Position numbers and translations under genes: made by a program. This document shows positions 15,817 to 27,400 of a stretch of DNA of 64,000 nucleotides, piece after piece. Numbering within the stretch: position 1 is the first letter of the stretch; each line of letters starts with the position of its first letter. Source of the stretch: Pelecanus crispus. Lineage: Eukaryota; Chordata; Aves; Pelecaniformes; Pelecanidae. A model generated the notes under the pieces. The model was not told where the DNA came from, ran no database searches, and saw nothing but the letters and a program-made list of their open reading frames with translations. The DNA lies in the NCBI RefSeq assembly GCF_030463565.1, contig NC_134646.1, positions 66,233,710 to 66,297,709 of the forward strand, read 5' to 3'.

Positions 15817-15846
15817 CCCCCCCCCCCCCCCCCCCCACACACACCC
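15817..15846. repeat. C20 homopolymer with adjoining AC repeat
   Basis: Twenty consecutive C on the plus strand (15817-15836) followed by a short ACACACACAC tract. On the STIM2 sense strand this is a run of 20 G starting about 70 nt downstream of the exon 1 donor. Confidence 0.9.
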
Positions 15847-15905
15847 CCGCCCCGCCGCCGGGATGCTCCCCCCGCCCCGCCGGCGGCACGCGCGGGAGCC
15901 GTTAC

Positions 15906-16113
15906 CTGCCACAACCCCCGCCGTCTCCCCCGCAGAGGCGGCGGCGCCTCCCCGGCCGCCCCGCCGGCCGCCGCCAACGTCCGCAGCCGCCAGCTCGCAT
16001 CCCCCGCCGGCGGCGGCGGCGGCGGCGGGCGGCAGCAGCAGCCCCAGCAGAAGCAGGCAGGTCGGCACCGGAGTCGCCGCCGCCCGCCCGCCGGGCGCTC
16101 GGAGCCCGCTCAT
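15906..16113 (-). CDS. STIM2: STIM2 coding exon 1 (signal peptide and start of luminal region)
   Basis: First coding exon of stromal interaction molecule 2, a single-pass ER membrane protein whose luminal EF-hand/SAM region senses Ca2+ and activates ORAI channels. The 208 nt encode 69 codons plus one base: MSGLRAPGG, then a hydrophobic signal core TCLLLLGLLLPPAAAAAAGG, then CELAAAD and a Gly/Arg/Ala-rich stretch ending TAGVVA. The hydrophobic core followed by GCEL and a low-complexity basic stretch is what I recall of human STIM2 exon 1. The exon ends at a good donor, GGCAG|GTAACG. The ATG at 16113-16111 is the only in-frame AUG; its context is weak (C at -3, A at +4). The frame stays open upstream to a TGA at 16308-16306, so a longer product from a non-AUG start is possible. 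EF-hand, SAM, transmembrane and coiled-coil exons lie beyond position 1. Position downstream of TBC1D19 on the same strand supports the call. Confidence 0.85.
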
Positions 16114-16286
16114 CGGTACGGCCGCTGCAGCGAAGCGAAGGGAGGGAGGGGAGGGACGGAGGGAAGGGGCTGCAGCTCCGCCGCTGCGACGCTGCCCGCT
16201 CCGGCGGCACCGACCCGCCTCGGCGCCGGCCCCACGCTGCCTCCCGCCGCTTCCGGCGGCCGCCGCCGCCGAGCCACCCGGGCGAC

Positions 16287-16306
16287 ACGTCACCGCGCGG
16301 TGACGT
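16287..16306. promoter_or_regulatory. 20-bp perfect palindrome overlapping a consensus CRE
   Basis: ACGTCACCGCGCGGTGACGT reads identically on both strands. Its right arm runs into a full consensus cAMP response element TGACGTCA at 16301-16308, and its left arm carries a CRE half-site ACGTCA at 16287-16292. It lies about 175-195 bp upstream of the STIM2 ATG, a typical position for a functional CREB/ATF site in a CpG-island promoter. The binding role is inferred. Confidence 0.7.
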
Positions 16307-16458
16307 CACCGGGGCGGGCCGGCGGCGGAGCTCGGGGCGGGCGCGGCCGCGGCGGGGCCGAGCCCGCGGGCTGCGGGGCGGGGCGCGGGAAGCAGCGGGC
16401 TGTCACCTCCGGCGGCCGGCGGCAGGCTCCTAGGCCGCTCGGCGCGGGGAAGCGCTCC

Positions 16459-16640
16459 CGCGGCGGCAGCTCCTCCCCGGTGCGCTGGGGCGGCTCCCGG
16501 GCGGCGGGGGGGCCCCGCGGCGGCAGCTCCTCCCCGGTGCGCTGGGGCGGCTCCCGGGCGGCGGGGGGGCCCCGCGGCGGCAGCTCCTCCCCGGTGCGCT
16601 GGGGCGGCTCCCGGGCGGCGGGGGGGCCCCGCGGCGGCGG
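16459..16640. repeat. Perfect 3 x 57-bp tandem repeat in CpG island
   Basis: Units begin at 16459, 16516 and 16573, and a fourth partial unit begins at 16630. Each starts CGCGGCGGCAGCTCCTCCCC and ends in a run of seven G followed by CCC. The three full units appear identical. It lies 350-530 bp upstream of the STIM2 start codon and carries a GC-box-like GGGGCGG per unit. Confidence 0.92.
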
Positions 16641-16759
16641 CGGCGGGCGCAGCGCGGAGGTGTGCCGGGGGCGGCGGGGCCCTGGCGCCGGTCGCGGAAC
16701 GCCCTCGGATCCAGGCCGGTTCCTTGGCCGGATCCGGGAAAGGCGAAGCGTCTTAAGGC

Positions 16760-18390
16760 GTCCGAGCTACGGGGCGGGGGATGAGACCCAGGACTTGGTT
16801 AAATTTGGCCTTGTCACACCAACACTGCAACAAAATGCAGGAGAGCTTTCCCAAGGGACAGAATGTATGAAAGAAGTTTCAGTTCGGCACGCGCAGCCCT
16901 TTCAAAACAACAACGAAAAAAAACCATTAATGGTGTTTTAAACCTCATCCCATACAACTGACATGAGGAAAACTAAGCCCTCGCAAAGATTAAACCCTGA
17001 TTTAATTGTGTTTAGGACCTTGGCAAACCAATCAAAAAAAACTTTTGCTTAAGACATTTCCATCAAGCCACTGAACGGGAATAACATCTATATCGTGCCT
17101 TGTCCTGTCCAACAATGTGGGATTTTCAACCGGTCTGTTTTGAGTCATTTAACCAGGAATAACGCAGACCAAATCCAATCTAATATCTCAGATACACAGT
17201 ACAAGAGAAAACCATGCAGCATGGATGGTAAAAGCTATACATACATTACATTCACTATTAACTGTTGCAATCACCTAAGAAATAACAGAAGTGTTTTGAA
17301 AGGGTCTTGAGAAAAGCCTTTGCCTGCTTTGTTAAGCCTACAGGAGATAGCAGCATAAAATGGAGTGGTACAGGCTGCCTTCACAGGTCAGCAGAATCCA
17401 GAAAGCTAACTGTGAAATGATTATAGCACTGTGAAATGCAGCGGGAAATAATTTATCTAGCAACAAATTTAACATGTCTAGTCCATCCCAGCTCCAACAT
17501 ATTTCTATGCAAAAAAAAAAACCCACAAAACTTTAAAGTCATATAGCAATGGAAGATTTGGAAAATGTGTCTAAGCCTAACGAATTCTGTTTGAATTGTG
17601 AAGTCTGTGCATAGCCTTATCATTTCTGCTGGCTGAATACAACAGCCTTTAAAGATCAACGGTATCTGACCAGAACTTGTGCAAAGAGAACAATGAAACG
17701 CTTGCATCTTAGGAAGAAAGCTTGTTCAGCGTTGTTTAACTTTAGGGAGGGGAGCTGGAGTAGAATAAATTCCCCAGACGGAAACAAAGAACCCAGGTGT
17801 TAATGTAATTAATTAGTTAATTTTAAAATATAAAGAGAGAGGTATTCATAAAGGGTACATGAAAGAGGCAAGTTTCCTGGAGGAGTGTGAACTGCTTTGA
17901 CCGAGAACCACTGGACTCAAAGCATATGGACTGCATGATTCCTATAGAGAAATGCCATATGTCAGAATAGCTGTGGGATGGGGACACTAACAGAGCAATT
18001 CAATGAAAATGTGGGCCTGAAGTAGAAAATGACCCTTGTTAAAAATCCTCCTGCAAAGTCGGTTCATTTTCACCTCTTGCTTTCAACTACAAGTCCCCAA
18101 ATCAGGAAGCGTGGAATGGATTGTTTTCAAGCAATGCTTGTGTTCTGGAGTTGGGGGAGGTCACTGCTGCTCAGGGCACCTTAGCAGAAGGTCTCATGAT
18201 CAGAAGCATATTAAATGGAAACACCTCTTAATGCACTGCCCTTCATATCATGCAGAATCAACTGCATAAGCTCACAATCAAGGAAGGTACCTACCCTGGG
18301 CTGCAGCCTACCCAGTCAATCCACAGAAACTTAAATGACTTGGGGTTTCAATATGAGTACCCAAATACTGCTGAGCGCCCTGCAAGGCTT
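16760..18390. other. Intergenic, no feature recognised
   Basis: AT-rich sequence upstream of the STIM2 CpG island. Short open frames only; no repeat or RNA gene recognised. Confidence 0.6.
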
Positions 18391-19265
18391 GATCACTGAA
18401 TCATAGAATAATTTATAACCCCTAGAGGTCATCTAGTCTAACCCCCCTACTCAGCCCTGAGGAACACCACTCATAACCACATGCCAGTTTCATTTTGGAC
18501 TCTTGACCACTACTTTTGGAGTAGAGTGGTTCAGACTCTTTTCCACCCACCTTGTCCACTTACACAGTCCATACCTCCCCTACTGGACTACAAAGATGCT
18601 ATGGATACCATGGCAAAAGCCTTGCTCAAATCAATGTGTGCTGCTCTTATCACCTCATCCACAGAGCAAATAATCTCATCAAAGAAGGCAATCATGTTGG
18701 TAGAACGGTGCTGGTTTTCCTGAATCAATTTCTTGTCCTTCATCATCCCAGAAATGGCTGACAGAAAGATTTGCTTCATGATCTTCTCTGAGAGAGGGGC
18801 TGGGTAAGGATGACTGTCCTGTAGTTTCCTGCACCTTGCTTTGATGATTGATGTGGCATTTGCTTTTTTTTCCAGTAAATGGAAATCCCATCTGATTGCC
18901 ACAGCTTTTTGAAGGTGATAAGAATCAGCACAATGACATTAGCCAGCTTCCTCAGCACCTTCACGAGCACCTCCTGTCTAGCCCTAAGGACTTGTAAACA
19001 TCTAATTTGCTAAAGTGGCCCTTATTCAACCTTCCTCTACAGTTAGCAGTAGTCTCCTCCTCCAAACTTTGACACTAGGTGTAGAGATCTGTGAGGCCTG
19101 AGGGCTGATCTTGCTGGTAAAGAACAAGGGAAAGAGAGCTTTGAATACCTCAGCCTTTTCCCCGTCCTTCATCACTAGGTCACCCATGCCATTCAGCAGC
19201 AGAGCCTGTGGTTCTTAGGGTTAGTATGCTTGTAATGAAAATTATTTAGATTCTTTTCCCTACCT
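18391..19265 (-). mobile_element. Decayed, internally deleted CR1 LINE
   Basis: On the minus strand the translation shows worn reverse-transcriptase landmarks in order: LNGMGDLVMKDGEKAEV (about 19200-19140), SEKIMKQIF and MMKDKKLIQENQH (about 18800-18710), and IDLSKAFAMVS (about 18630-18600, the family's [12 protein letters not shown]). Downstream the frame reaches SGVPQ near 18455 and then passes straight into a CR1 3' tail (TTAGACTAGATGACC, ending ATTCTATGATTC at about 18411-18400). The FADD box and the rest of the RT are missing, so the copy carries an internal deletion. Many stops and frameshifts; it is an old inactive copy. Confidence 0.82.
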
Positions 19266-22200
19266 TTGGGTGAAGACAGCTGTAATAGAAAGGCTGGAAT
19301 TGGTGTGAATGGAGAATGAATGGTAGTGTCTGGGCGTGGGGGCATCAGATGGAGCACACGGCAGCCAAAGGGCTCTCAGCATGGTCTGTGCTAATGGCAC
19401 CCAAATTAGCAGGTCATCAAGACCCCAGCACATCTGTGTGCAGTTTCACAAGACACAGAGATCTGGAGAAAAAGAGTAATGAAGAAATCCTGATGACTCA
19501 CAGAGGTGGGACAGGATGGAGAGACTGATCGCTATCAGCTCTTAAAGGCTACAACAGGCATCTCCAAAATCTGCACATGGTTGCCAACCTAGGAAGAACC
19601 CAGGAGACATGAGGACTTCATAGCTTGCGTCGCTTGTCCTCCATGTGATCGCAACGGATGCTAGACCTACGTCTGGCGTCTGGGCCCAGGCATCGCAGTG
19701 CTGGATGGGCAGCTTGATCCCCACTGCCTTGGTGCCCCATGGCTGTACAGGCTTGCTGGAGACACATACCCTGGTGTTCCTGAGGGTGTGAGCGAGAGTT
19801 AAAGGTGTTTCGTTTCAATTTCTTTTTTAAATCAAACCACCTCTCCCTCAGAAGGTCTGGCACTGGTGTGTGCTATATTGCTGGTAGAGTGTTGCAACAG
19901 TATTTCCCACAAGTACATATGTTTATCTTTTTGCAGAGAGCAAACTGGTCTAAAGGCCTAGAGCCAAGCCATTTATGTTATTTTCAGTCATGGGTCCTGC
20001 TCAGTATTAATGGGCTCATACAGTCTTGGTCATATTTTCTGAGTGTACTTTGCTGTATGGATAACCTGAGATGCTTTTTTGAGTCTTGTCTTCCATCCTT
20101 CCATTGATCTTCAGAGCAGAAAGCTATTTGGTTTTTATAGTGTATATTTTACTGCTTTGAGTTGCCATTTCTGTCAGCAGTTTTATCATCCACCTAGCCT
20201 TGTTGTGCATATTGATTTATCTAAACAGAAGAAGGGAGAGGAAATAATCTTCAGAGTTGTTTAATGCCCACAGTTCTTTCCAATACATACATTTGTCTGG
20301 TCCTAAAAACCCCTGGAAGCAGGTTTGAACAGTAGAATAAAGGAAAAAAAATACTGCTATTTGGTGCTATTTACCGTCTCTCCAAACTATAACTTGGGAA
20401 TGCTCTGGGTAGATGTGAGGACTCAAGAGGGAAAATATTAACCAGGTAAAGAAACAGGCTGACAATAACAGGTAAGAATCCTGGTGGGCAAAACAGAAAA
20501 AAAGCACAAGCTGAAAAAAATGCTAGGAGGTCACATCATAGAAAAGAAGACTGAGAAATAATAAGCAAAAGCTCAGGTAAAAAATAATACAATCAGATTT
20601 GTTTATTAAAAAACAGTGCAAATACAAACTGACAGTAAGTTAATGTAAATTCAAATAAGCGATGACCACCAGGTTATTGGTAAACTGTCCAAAAAGCATT
20701 TGATTCTACAAATGCTGTGAAAAGAAACAATCATTTTGGACAGGCTTGAGAGTAAAATTCAAATGTCTTCTCTTGATTAGGTAAGTTACTCATATCTGCA
20801 CCCAAATTATAAAAAAAAATGTACTAATTGCAACCTTCTAGTTCTCTGATTTCACGTCCTGAAAAAAAATCTCTAATGAAGGTGGAATTTTATAAGCTTT
20901 ATATTTGCCAGAATGAGAGGAACATTTTAGGAAGCCCTTCTCAGTTGTTTCTGAGTTCTGAAGTTTATGTTTTGAGGGGGGGAAAGTAACTAGCTCAAGA
21001 CGAAACTATACTAAGTATTTTAAGTGGTCCTGTATTCCCAGCCCTTAACGGACTAAGAAACTATGGGCCATAGATGTTATCTCGGTCCAATAATGAAATT
21101 GAAACTGAGAGAATGGAAGTGAATTAAACATTTTCCTTATCTGATGAGAGTATTAGCCCTTATGATCTTCTTATCGATGATCAAGAGTCTAGGTATCTCT
21201 CAAATGAGCGAATTGCCTGGTAATAGGCTAAAATGCTGCTGAAATAACAAAATCTCTCTCAGTCAGCGAGAAGGAGCAGTCATTAGTTGCAAATTAGAGC
21301 TGTAGATCTGCAAAGGACTTTTTGATTATGTCTCCTAATTTTAGATATTTTTTTCAATCGGTATTGTCACTAGTATTGCAGAAGATTTTTTTTCTATAAC
21401 ACTTAAAGACTAAAGTACAAATATAAAAAAAATCTTGAAAAATACAGGATGTTCAGCAAATGCAGCTGAGTCTCCTATTTGCATGGAAGCTTTGCTTATG
21501 CTTTTTTCAATTTGTTGATGTCTTTATGGGAACAAAGATGCCATTCCAGCTAGATGTTGACTAGGGAGACTGTGGTTGGATTTTGTTTATTTCAAAAATA
21601 AACAAAGACTCAATCTGTTTACACAAGATCTGGAGGCACACCCAGAGATACCAAATCTGAAGGAAAACAATGGCAGAATGAGTGAATAAAATATTTCAGG
21701 CAGTGCTTTGATTTCTGGAATCTGTAGTAGGAGTCAAACAAACAGCTTGCCAGGACACAATCTGACTGGTGGTGGAGGAGCAGGAATCTTGCTATCTGAC
21801 TGAATATTATTTGGCGTGTCAGTCAGACTACAACAAAGTGATGGCTGTTATATGTTTTCACAGCTAAAGGACATTCGAGATAAACACAAACGCACTTGTG
21901 GAAATTAATACATTACAGATTAAGGTGTCCAGAAGTATGTTAAAAACTGCCAAGAGACAATCTTGGAGATCATGATGTGACTGAGTCACTCTCCTCATCT
22001 GATCTACTTAGAGCATACCTCACTATAACTTTTTTTGCCAAAACTTATTGCCAGATTGTAGAAGTCCAGACATCTCATTGAATTTTAATTCTTGATTTTG
22101 CATCCCCAGTAAAGTAATAATCAGTTCATTTGTAATTCAAATTGTCTTTAAGTGATCAATGTAAACATTATTGATGTTTAATGAACAGCAGTATTACACA

Positions 22201-24362
22201 ACCAATCCATACATTAAAAATAATTTTCTTGCCATCTTTCTCTTTCAGTTTTCAAGCAATGTAAGAATTCAACCCATTTCAACACAGAAGTGATAGCTAT
22301 AGAGATGCCTCACTGAAAAAGGCTATTGCAGAAGGAAGGAAGCACAGATAATTTCATTGCCATATGAAAAAAAAAAAAAATCCCAGTATGTACATAATCT
22401 TTCTTTCACCTTCTCTGAATCTCAGTAAATCTCTAAATCCACCCTTACCTAGAGCAGAGACAGTCAGTGCTTTGTCACTGCTTATTCCCTCCCTGCTAGA
22501 CAGCAAAGAAATTAAAAAATTACAATCAGGAGGTGATGGGAGTCACTATGGCACATGACTAGCTGTTACCTTGTAACAAGCATGCTGATCAACTGTGTGA
22601 AAAACAAATAGAATAAAAGTCACAATTAAAAAAATATCATTTGGACATAATAATTTAGCACCTACTCATCATTGTAGCAGGTATGAAGACTGCCTCCTGG
22701 GACATGTTTAGGTATGTTTTCACTGGGAAAAAAAAGTTCCCACTCGCAACAGGACCTGTTCAGGATGGAGTCTGCCTCTTCAGGCTGGTAGAGCTGTGCT
22801 GGGGGACCAGCTGTAATCTCTTCAGTGGCTGGGAAGTAACTGTTGCATTAAAAATAATGTAACTAGTAACTTTCCGAATATTTTTTTTTCTGCCTAAGTA
22901 AGGAGCTAAAGCCCTGTTAGCTCCTAACGTATAGAGCTGCTCTTTACCTGAATGAGCATGGTCAGAAAAATGCTGTCAGATTAATTATTTATAATGAAAA
23001 CCATTTGCCTCTTTAAGTAAGTATTTGGGATAAGAACAAAGAATATTTATGACCTTATGAAAAAGTAAGAAGGAAGTGACCAGAGCTTTTACTTAAGTGT
23101 GGTTCTGGTAATTTTAGCAGCTGATTGAAAAGTGGAACAAACAATCACTCAGTCAGAGGCCAGAGCTTGAGTGAGTAGGAAATTATATTCTCATGATCTG
23201 TGACTAGCAGGTAGTAATAAAAAGCCTAGTAAACGTGTGTGTTGTGTGTAAATACAATTCTATTGTCAGATGGCTTGTGGCAGATTGAAATGGCTGCTCT
23301 GAGGTCACAGCAAGCAGACTGTTTCCTGGAATTTCTGCAGGCAAGTTGCACATCCTGTAAACAGGAGCGCTCTAGATCCATGAGAACTCTACGGCATGTA
23401 CTGCCAGGTACTGTGAGTGACGCGACACCTAATAAATAAGATTATTCTGCAGAGGCAGAGACAGCTAGTCTCAAATCAGCCAGAAAGTTGAAGGAGATAT
23501 GGAAACTACTGCTGAGAAAATCAAATAACATGTATTTTGTCTTTGTATCTTTTTTTTTTTTTTTTAAATGTGTTGCTTTGGGTAATAGGGAAAAAAGCAT
23601 TGGAGACCATATCCTTAGTTACAAGGTCATTGGAAACTGACTGTCTTCCTACTTTCAAACACAATCTTGGGTATTTGGCGTTATGACTCAGTACAAACAG
23701 CTGTATTTCTCAAGAAAACAAAAAGAAGTGGGAGCGAAATTTCATCTATTGCTTACATCTTCAGAAACAGTACGTACAGTGCATTTTTATTCCTGCTTGC
23801 TTTGCAGGTTGTGATACTTGAAGGGTTGTGTGCAATGTGCTAAGCTTCCCTGAGCACTGGAGTTGAACGAGTTTTGTGGTCTTCTTTGGATCTGGGCTTT
23901 TTTTATTCCTTTATCTGCCTTCCTGATGAAATTGGGAGAGTTTTGGTTAGGGGTGGGACAAAAAAGTTCTGCATTCAGTGAAGTTTGTCACCATTCTCTG
24001 ATTTGACCTGTTTAGGACTTACTTATCTACTATTTAGTGAGTTTTAGCAGTTCTTTTTAAACTGTTCATGGTAGTTAATAGGAAACACAGGGAAGGGCTC
24101 AACTAAAAGTTAGACATCTAAATCAGACACAGTCAACTCCGTATCCCTTTAGAGTACTTCCAGAAGTAGAAATAGAATAGAAGAGAAACTTCCAAAAGGT
24201 TGTTCATTTCATACTAAAATAAGCATCTAAGATCAGACAACTTTTCCTTTTAAACACTTGTTTCTCTCCACTAAGGGCAGCCTTGCAAAACTATTTTAGC
24301 CATTTAACTGCTAGATTTCTAAAATAAGTTGAATTAGATCCTGCTTTACATGTCTTGCCATT
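19266..24362. other. Intergenic, no gene recognised
   Basis: Mostly unique AT-rich DNA. A moderately GC-rich patch at 19300-19860 has open frames under 100 codons without recognised domains. Nothing else could be assigned. Confidence 0.55.
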
Positions 24363-24487
24363 AAAAAAAAAAAAAAAAAGAGTTGAGAAGGGAGAAGAGA
24401 GGAGAGGAGAGGAGAGGAGAGGAGAGGAGAGGAGAGGAGAGGAGAGGAGAGGAGAGGAGAGGAGAGGAGAGGAGAGGAGAGGAGAGG
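24363..24487. repeat. Poly(A) tract plus (GGAGA)n microsatellite
   Basis: A 17-base A-run (24363-24379) is followed by a short purine-rich lead-in and then about 17 uninterrupted GGAGA units from 24401 to 24486. The whole block is a purine-only strand of about 120 bases apart from two T. Confidence 0.95.
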
Positions 24488-27400
24488 CAAATCAAATTCC
24501 AGAATAAAGAAGCTGAATGATCGTTTTTCTCTTATCCACTAGGGAATGGGCCACAGCAAGTGGTCCTGATGCTTTTCCATATGCCTTATTTCACGTCCTT
24601 GGGAAACAGCAATCCAAATAACTTTAGGCCTTACTGAAATGATATACCTAGAAAACAACCATAAAGGTAGATACTTACAGCATGAAAGAGTTGGAACACA
24701 CATCCAGTAGCAATGGGTAAACCTTTCCTAATGATTTGCTATTTGCCATCATATTTACACTTAAGTTAGTTCAGAGAGTATCTTCAGAACCAGTCTTGAA
24801 GGACTAAGGAGAGACTCAGAGAAGCATTTGGCTCCAAAGATGCATTCCCAGTGGGAAAAGCTGTGCTAACACCAGCAGCGTTCCCCTTCACCTGGAACCA
24901 GGATCTGTGATCTTTCAAAACTGAAAGTTTCGATATCACTCCAGAACTGGTACCTTTTACACAATCTTGATATTTTTGTAATCTGGAAAAAGAAAGACAA
25001 GCTCAGGAAGCAGTTAGCTACAAGACCAAAAAATTGGGATGCTAATGTCTCCTGAATTATAAAGGCTTGAGGTAGATGTGGCACCTGTCCAGAGTTACTG
25101 GAGAGACATTGCAGCAAACCATGAACTATGGCAGTGGGTGTTGTTCCTTAAAGCAGGGCGGTTGCCTTGTGCTGGGAGTTTTAAGCTGGAAAGAAGGGCA
25201 CAATACACGGTGTACTTAAATTCTAACAACTTCTTCTTTTAGATCTAACAGATGGCCTGTAAACTTACTGAAATAAGGGGGCTAGTGAAAATTTAAAAGA
25301 AGTATTATGAAGGAAATAAAAAGCTAAAATGCCTAGCATTGATCCTTACTAATATCTTAATATAGCCTGAGTCTTGAAAGAGTGTCTCTGTCCCATAATA
25401 ATCCTGCCTTTGAATGGCCCGGTCCCACCAAAAGCAGAGCCTACAGCGTTGACCTGTTTGCATTGGAACAATTTCCCGAGCAGTATCAGTAATCATCTCT
25501 CTGTTTAAATGTCTGGACTGAATTCAGGAAAGAGAAATTTATCCTGTACTTGCCACTTAATAATCTCACCACGGTGTCTTCAAAAAAGGGGCAAAATTTC
25601 AGTCTGGAGAAAACAAAAAAGCTGCCTTACATTTGCAGTGAGAACATACGCATTTCAGTTGGGTCGTGTCCAGTTTTCTGAGAGATCTACAGTAAATTCT
25701 ACAAAAACAGAACAAAAAAGGCCAGTTCAACTGCAAATATCCTTCATTAAACTGATTGGAACTTGTGAACAAAAATTATGCATCTATGAAGGGCTATTTC
25801 TTCTATAACATTATACATTGCATATGTCTTTGTGCTGGTGAAAAAAAAGCAATCTTTTCCTTTATCAAAGTACAACAGACTGAACTGTGATTTTATAAAA
25901 ATGTTCGGAATTGCTTAGCTGTAAGAATACTAGCCTTGAGTTGAAAGCACAGCTAGAATAACTGTAAGAATTACAGTTCTTGTTTCTGAACTAGGAAAAT
26001 ATAAATACCTATATATATAAATTCCTTCATTGAATGGAAAAAAAATCACATCTGAATAGGCAAAGATAGACCTCACATGTCAGAGAGTGCCTTACTCTTT
26101 ATAAAAAAATCCAAAACAGAATTTACTTCAAAAACATCAAGATTTTGATCAACATCTGGAAGAAAATGTTACCATTTTGCAGAGACCAGGACAGATCTGA
26201 CAAACTAAAAAAAGTGTAAAGCTCCTAACATCGCAAATTTCTATTGTACATATTGTATATATCACATAAGATGATCTTTTTTTTATTCCTTGCCTAGGTG
26301 TCACCATTCTCTGGAAATTATACTTTTATTTTGTTCTATCCTTATGAATACTGCATAAAGATCTAGTGTACACAAAATAAATAATATATGCTGTAAACCG
26401 ACTCTCTACTATAATACTTATCCTTTATCCATATCACCACCTAATGCAGGAATGGACTGTTATTGAATCTTTAGGGTTTTTTTCCAGGGTTTCTTCATAA
26501 CAGATTAGAAACAATATCTTTCTTAGGGAAAGATGAGAGTCCTAATCAGAAAGGTTTATATTTTCTTCAAGCTGTAAACTGTAATTCACAAAGACAGAAA
26601 AACAAGATCACACAAAAATATGTAAGGATGATGAATATTGCAAAAAGGGAAGAGAGGAGAAGCTAAAGCTCTGGAACGGAAACATCTAGTCATAAAAGTT
26701 TGAATTTCAAAATTTATATGAACATATTGAAATGACACTTTCTTTTTCATATGGTTAACAAAACTTACTCAAGCTTTTAAATTAAAAATAATTAATTCAG
26801 AAACACCTTTTTACTTTTTAATTGACATACCTGTTTTAACTGATGAATAAAGCAGCAACTTAAAGTCAGTAGAAGAAAGTGCACTTTGTTAAATATACAA
26901 ACAGCAAGTGATCCCTTTCTGTGTTGCAGAGATCACAGTATACAGCATTTGAGCACTTTTTCCCACAAGCTCTTTTTTTCAAGAATCACTTTCCACATAG
27001 TGGCAGTGCGTTTTGTGAGTGAGGCAGAGGTGGGACACAGGCTCTCCTGCCCCTGCGTTAACTGGGAGGGGTATTAATGCTGACAACACTACCTTCCCAT
27101 GTCTATCAGTCAACTGTAGTGTCTTCAGAAACTGGTTATGGTTAGAAGATCTCAAATGTATCACAAACTAAAATTAAATATCTAAATAATTATGTCGGAA
27201 ACTATGGAGTGACCTTCTTCACCACTAACATGAATGCCAAAAGCAACCCAAACCTCCTTTACAAGCTGTAACAATGCCAGTTTTCCACAGTCAGAACTTG
27301 ATGTTAACATTAATGAACCAAGACTGGGCTTCAAAGCAATGCCTATGTTTTCGTAACCCAGACGCACTTAAAAAGAAAAAAAGGAGAAAAGGGAAAATGT

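Larger units (their letters stand above)
1..15905 (-). other. STIM2: STIM2 intron 1 (partial)
   Basis: No exon of STIM2 or any other recognisable gene was found here on either strand. The sequence is AT-rich and mostly unique, with short A/T homopolymers (for example A-runs near 5814-5827 and 14532-14547) and one CR1 tail at 11.9 kb. The longest open frames (minus strand 2095-2580 and 5268-5702) show no recognised domain and no splice context. Confidence 0.7.
15300..16760. promoter_or_regulatory. STIM2: CpG island spanning the STIM2 promoter and first exon
   Basis: An abrupt block of very high GC and dense CpG in otherwise AT-rich DNA. It contains STIM2 exon 1, many GC-box (GGGGCGGG-like) sites such as 16311-16318 and 16334-16341, and no TATA box where a start site is expected. 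The long open frames on both strands here (for example across 15382-16941) reflect scarcity of stop codons in GC-rich sequence and are not genes. Confidence 0.9.

Noticed and set aside
15318..16941. Very long open frames (up to 519 codons) on both strands across the CpG island
   Set aside because: Stops are rare in GC-rich DNA; the frames overlap on both strands, are low complexity and run through the tandem repeat and promoter. Only the STIM2 exon 1 frame has a signal peptide, donor site and family match.
20980..21070. Possible reverse-strand MIR relic
   Set aside because: Only a short AAGTAACTAGCTCAAGACG-like similarity; too weak to call.
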